From positions 47,906 to 111,905 of the forward strand of contig JAJTFK010000001.1 of NCBI GenBank assembly GCA_021298655.1: a stretch of 64,000 nt of DNA, in the 5' to 3' direction. The DNA is from Cryomorphaceae bacterium. Its GTDB lineage: Bacteria > Bacteroidota > Bacteroidia > Flavobacteriales > Schleiferiaceae. The notes beneath the pieces are model-generated. The model searched no databases, was not told where the DNA came from, and saw only the letters and a list, made by a program, of their open reading frames with translations. Positions 62,190 to 64,000 of the stretch are shown here, one piece after another (position 1 is the first letter of the stretch; each line of letters begins with the position of its first letter). The position numbers and the translations under genes are program-made.

Positions 62190-64000
62190 ATGAAGCACGT
62201 TTACGCCCTTTTTGCCGCCCTCTTCGCCCTCGCGAGCTCGGCCACCAACTACCAAGTTCAGGTAGGTTCCAACTACTTTGCCCCAGCCTACCTCAGCATT
62301 CAGGTCGGCGATACCGTAACCTGGTCTCAGGTGAGCGGATCCCACAACGTCAACGGCAGCCTGGCCACCTTCCCGAGCAACCCCGCGGGCTTCAGCAGCG
62401 GCGCCGTGGCCGGCGGAACCTGGACCTACAGCTTTGTTTTCGGCACCGCCGGGACCTACAGCTACCAGTGCGACCCGCACGCCGCCATGGGCATGGTGGG
62501 TACCGTCAAGGTAACGGCACCCTGTACCGAGCTGTACTTTTCGGAGTACCTCGAGGGCAGCAGCAACAACAAGGCCTTGGAAATTTACAACCCCACCAAC
62601 GCAGCGATCAACCTGGCCGCGTACAGCGTCAAGGCCTACAACAACGGCGGAACCAGCGTTTCCAATAGCCTTCAACTCCCCAACAAAACCCTGGCACCCT
62701 ACGACGTCTACGTCATCGCCAACCCAACCGCGGTTGCGGCCATTTTGGGCGTAGCCGATACGACCTCGACCGTGACCTTCTTCAACGGCGACGACGCCGT
62801 GGTCTTGTTCAAAAACAACGACACCCTCGACATCATTGGCGACGTGGGCGTTGACCCCGGAACCAACTGGGTAGTTGGCACCGGCGCGACGTCGGAATTC
62901 ACCCTGGTCCGCAAGCCCAACGTCCGCAACGGCCAGCTCGTGTGGACACTCGGCGCCAACGAATGGCTCGTAAACCCACAAAACACCACAAGCTTTTTGA
63001 ACGCCCACACCTCGAACTGCGGCAGCGGTGGCGGAGGTGGCGGTGGCGGCACCACGACGGGGCCGGCCGTTCGCTCCATTGGCAGCATCCGCGGCGTAAA
63101 CGCCGACGGGGTAGCCGACTCCAACAACGTCGTAGTGCGCCTTCGCGGAGTGGTGACCACCAACGACTTCCGGGGTGCCGGCTACAGCTTTCACCTTCAG
63201 GATGCCACCGGGGGCATCGTGGTCTTCCGCAGCGCAGACCTTGCCAACTACACCGCACCGCTTCGCGGAGATTCCCTCGAAGTACGCGGTACGCTGAATC
63301 AGTTTAACGGACTGCTTCAAATCATCCCCGACACCATTCACCTGCGCGCCCAAAACCGTCCGCTTCCGGCTCCGGCAGTGATCACCACCATGGGCGAAAG
63401 CAACGAGGGTAAACTCGTTCGCATGAACAGCTTGAGCGTCACGTCGTGGCCCGCCACCTGGTCGGGCACGGGACAAAACATCACCCTGAGCGACGGAACC
63501 AATAGCTACACGATGCGGGTTGTTCCCCTTTCGGGTGTTTGGAACCGCCCGCAGCCCGTGGGAATGATCGACGTAATTGGCGGCCTCCAGCAGTTCGACA
63601 ACTCGCTGCCCTTCACGAGCGGATACCAGATCTTCCCGCGCGACACCAACGACATCATTCCCGTGGTGGCTTTGACCCCCACGATTCGCTTCGTCGGCGG
63701 CAGCGCGACCAAGCTCGAAGGGAACGTTTCGCAAACCATTAAAATGCACGTCCAGCCCCACCTCATGGCAGCCGGAAGCGTGACCATTACGGCCAGCCCC
63801 GGAACGGGCTTTGTGCTTGGAACCGACGCCACAACGACGCCCGCGCTCAGCGGAAGCACGTTGAACTTGGCGGTTCCCAGTATGGCCGACACCGTAAGCT
63901 TCACGGTCAACGTCCTCGACGACCAGCTCATCGAAGGCAACGAAAACCTACTGCTCACGATGTCTTCGGCGAGCACCGGCCTGAGCATCGGCGCCCCCTC
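62190..64000 (+). CDS. Secreted multidomain protein with N-terminal blue-copper domain (partial)
   Basis: Open from the ATG at 62190 to the window edge (603 residues seen). Signal peptide MKHVYALFAALFALASSA; residues 20-110 form a plastocyanin-like domain with ligands His52, Cys94, His97 and Met102 (YQCDPHAAMGMVG). Next comes a lamin-tail-like domain (LYFSEYLEGSSNNKALEIYN, about 114-260), a glycine-rich linker (about eight Gly), an OB-fold-like region (VVTTNDFRGAGYSFHLQDAT) and the start of a Calx-beta-like domain (DDQLIEGNENLLLT). Likely exported by the T9SS; the C-terminus lies outside the window, so a sorting domain cannot be checked. Confidence 0.8.
   Translation, partial: MKHVYALFAALFALASSATNYQVQVGSNYFAPAYLSIQVGDTVTWSQVSGSHNVNGSLATFPSNPAGFSSGAVAGGTWTYSFVFGTAGTYSYQCDPHAAMGMVGTVKVTAPCTELYFSEYLEGSSNNKALEIYNPTNAAINLAAYSVKAYNNGGTSVSNSLQLPNKTLAPYDVYVIANPTAVAAILGVADTTSTVTFFNGDDAVVLFKNNDTLDIIGDVGVDPGTNWVVGTGATSEFTLVRKPNVRNGQLVWTLGANEWLVNPQNTTSFLNAHTSNCGSGGGGGGGGTTTGPAVRSIGSIRGVNADGVADSNNVVVRLRGVVTTNDFRGAGYSFHLQDATGGIVVFRSADLANYTAPLRGDSLEVRGTLNQFNGLLQIIPDTIHLRAQNRPLPAPAVITTMGESNEGKLVRMNSLSVTSWPATWSGTGQNITLSDGTNSYTMRVVPLSGVWNRPQPVGMIDVIGGLQQFDNSLPFTSGYQIFPRDTNDIIPVVALTPTIRFVGGSATKLEGNVSQTIKMHVQPHLMAAGSVTITASPGTGFVLGTDATTTPALSGSTLNLAVPSMADTVSFTVNVLDDQLIEGNENLLLTMSSASTGLSIGAP

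Noticed and set aside
62178..63761. 527-codon open frame on the minus strand opposite the blue-copper protein
   Set aside because: Antisense shadow; the plus-strand frame has signal peptide, copper ligands and a promoter.
1..64000. tRNA, rRNA or insertion sequence genes
   Set aside because: No cloverleaf-like gaps, rRNA-like stretches, transposase frames or terminal repeats were seen; gaps between genes are too short.

Overview
The window is about 64 kb of chromosome from a GC-rich member of the Bacteroidota, most likely Flavobacteriales-like. Three things support this: SprA, the type IX secretion system (T9SS) outer-membrane translocon, with several T9SS-type secreted proteins; the alternative complex III operon (actABCDEF) leading into cytochrome oxidase genes; and many starts preceded by the Bacteroidota -7 promoter element TAnnTTTG instead of a Shine-Dalgarno site. 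I could not identify genus or family. Coding density is very high. No gap without a gene exceeds about 300 bases, and I saw no tRNA, rRNA, CRISPR array, transposase or phage gene.

Layout. 1-6666 (-): ruvA followed directly by sprA, whose 3' end lies beyond the window. 6707-12547: a small secreted T9SS-like protein, then a rightward envelope redox cluster (T9SS-exported Omp28-like protein, TlpA-like thioredoxin, DUF6029-type barrel, Omp28-like lipoprotein). 12540-14494 (-): queG and ruvB. 14557-25807 (-): the respiratory operon actA-B-C-D-E-F then cox subunit II and subunit I. 25968-33159: a SPOR-like protein, thioredoxin/rhodanese pair, yebC, the mrp-nfu-korA-korB operon and rlmN. 33156-40034: two unrecognised envelope proteins, queA, an unrecognised membrane protein, and the ftsX-DUF3098-uppP-truB operon. 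40082-49894: leuS with an unusual internal repeat, a membrane protein, an M23 peptidase, an LpxH-like hydrolase with a glycosyltransferase, kynA, and a PhoR/PhoB-like two-component pair. 50021-62123 (+): a tight seven-gene operon of secreted nuclease-like protein, two large secreted proteins, two lipoproteins, a TonB-dependent receptor and a PorV/PorQ-like protein. 62190 to the end: a secreted multidomain protein with an N-terminal blue-copper domain, truncated by the window edge.

How the genes work together. The ACIII/aa3-type genes form a quinol-to-oxygen electron chain; KorAB with the Fe-S carriers Mrp and Nfu joins central carbon metabolism to ferredoxin. SprA would export the secreted T9SS proteins seen here, and PorV-like proteins usually assist that export. 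RuvA/RuvB are DNA repair; QueA/QueG, TruB and RlmN modify tRNA or rRNA.

Most unusual points: (1) in at least ten genes the TAnnTTTG element ends only 4-6 nt before the start codon, which predicts leaderless mRNAs; (2) leuS carries three in-frame copies of a palindrome-containing 42-nt repeat; (3) ActF has a periplasmic His/Ala/Glu-rich insertion of about 107 residues with 18 histidines; (4) the 50-62 kb seven-gene surface operon and the 7.5-12.5 kb redox cluster have no function I can name and are the best candidates for undescribed systems.
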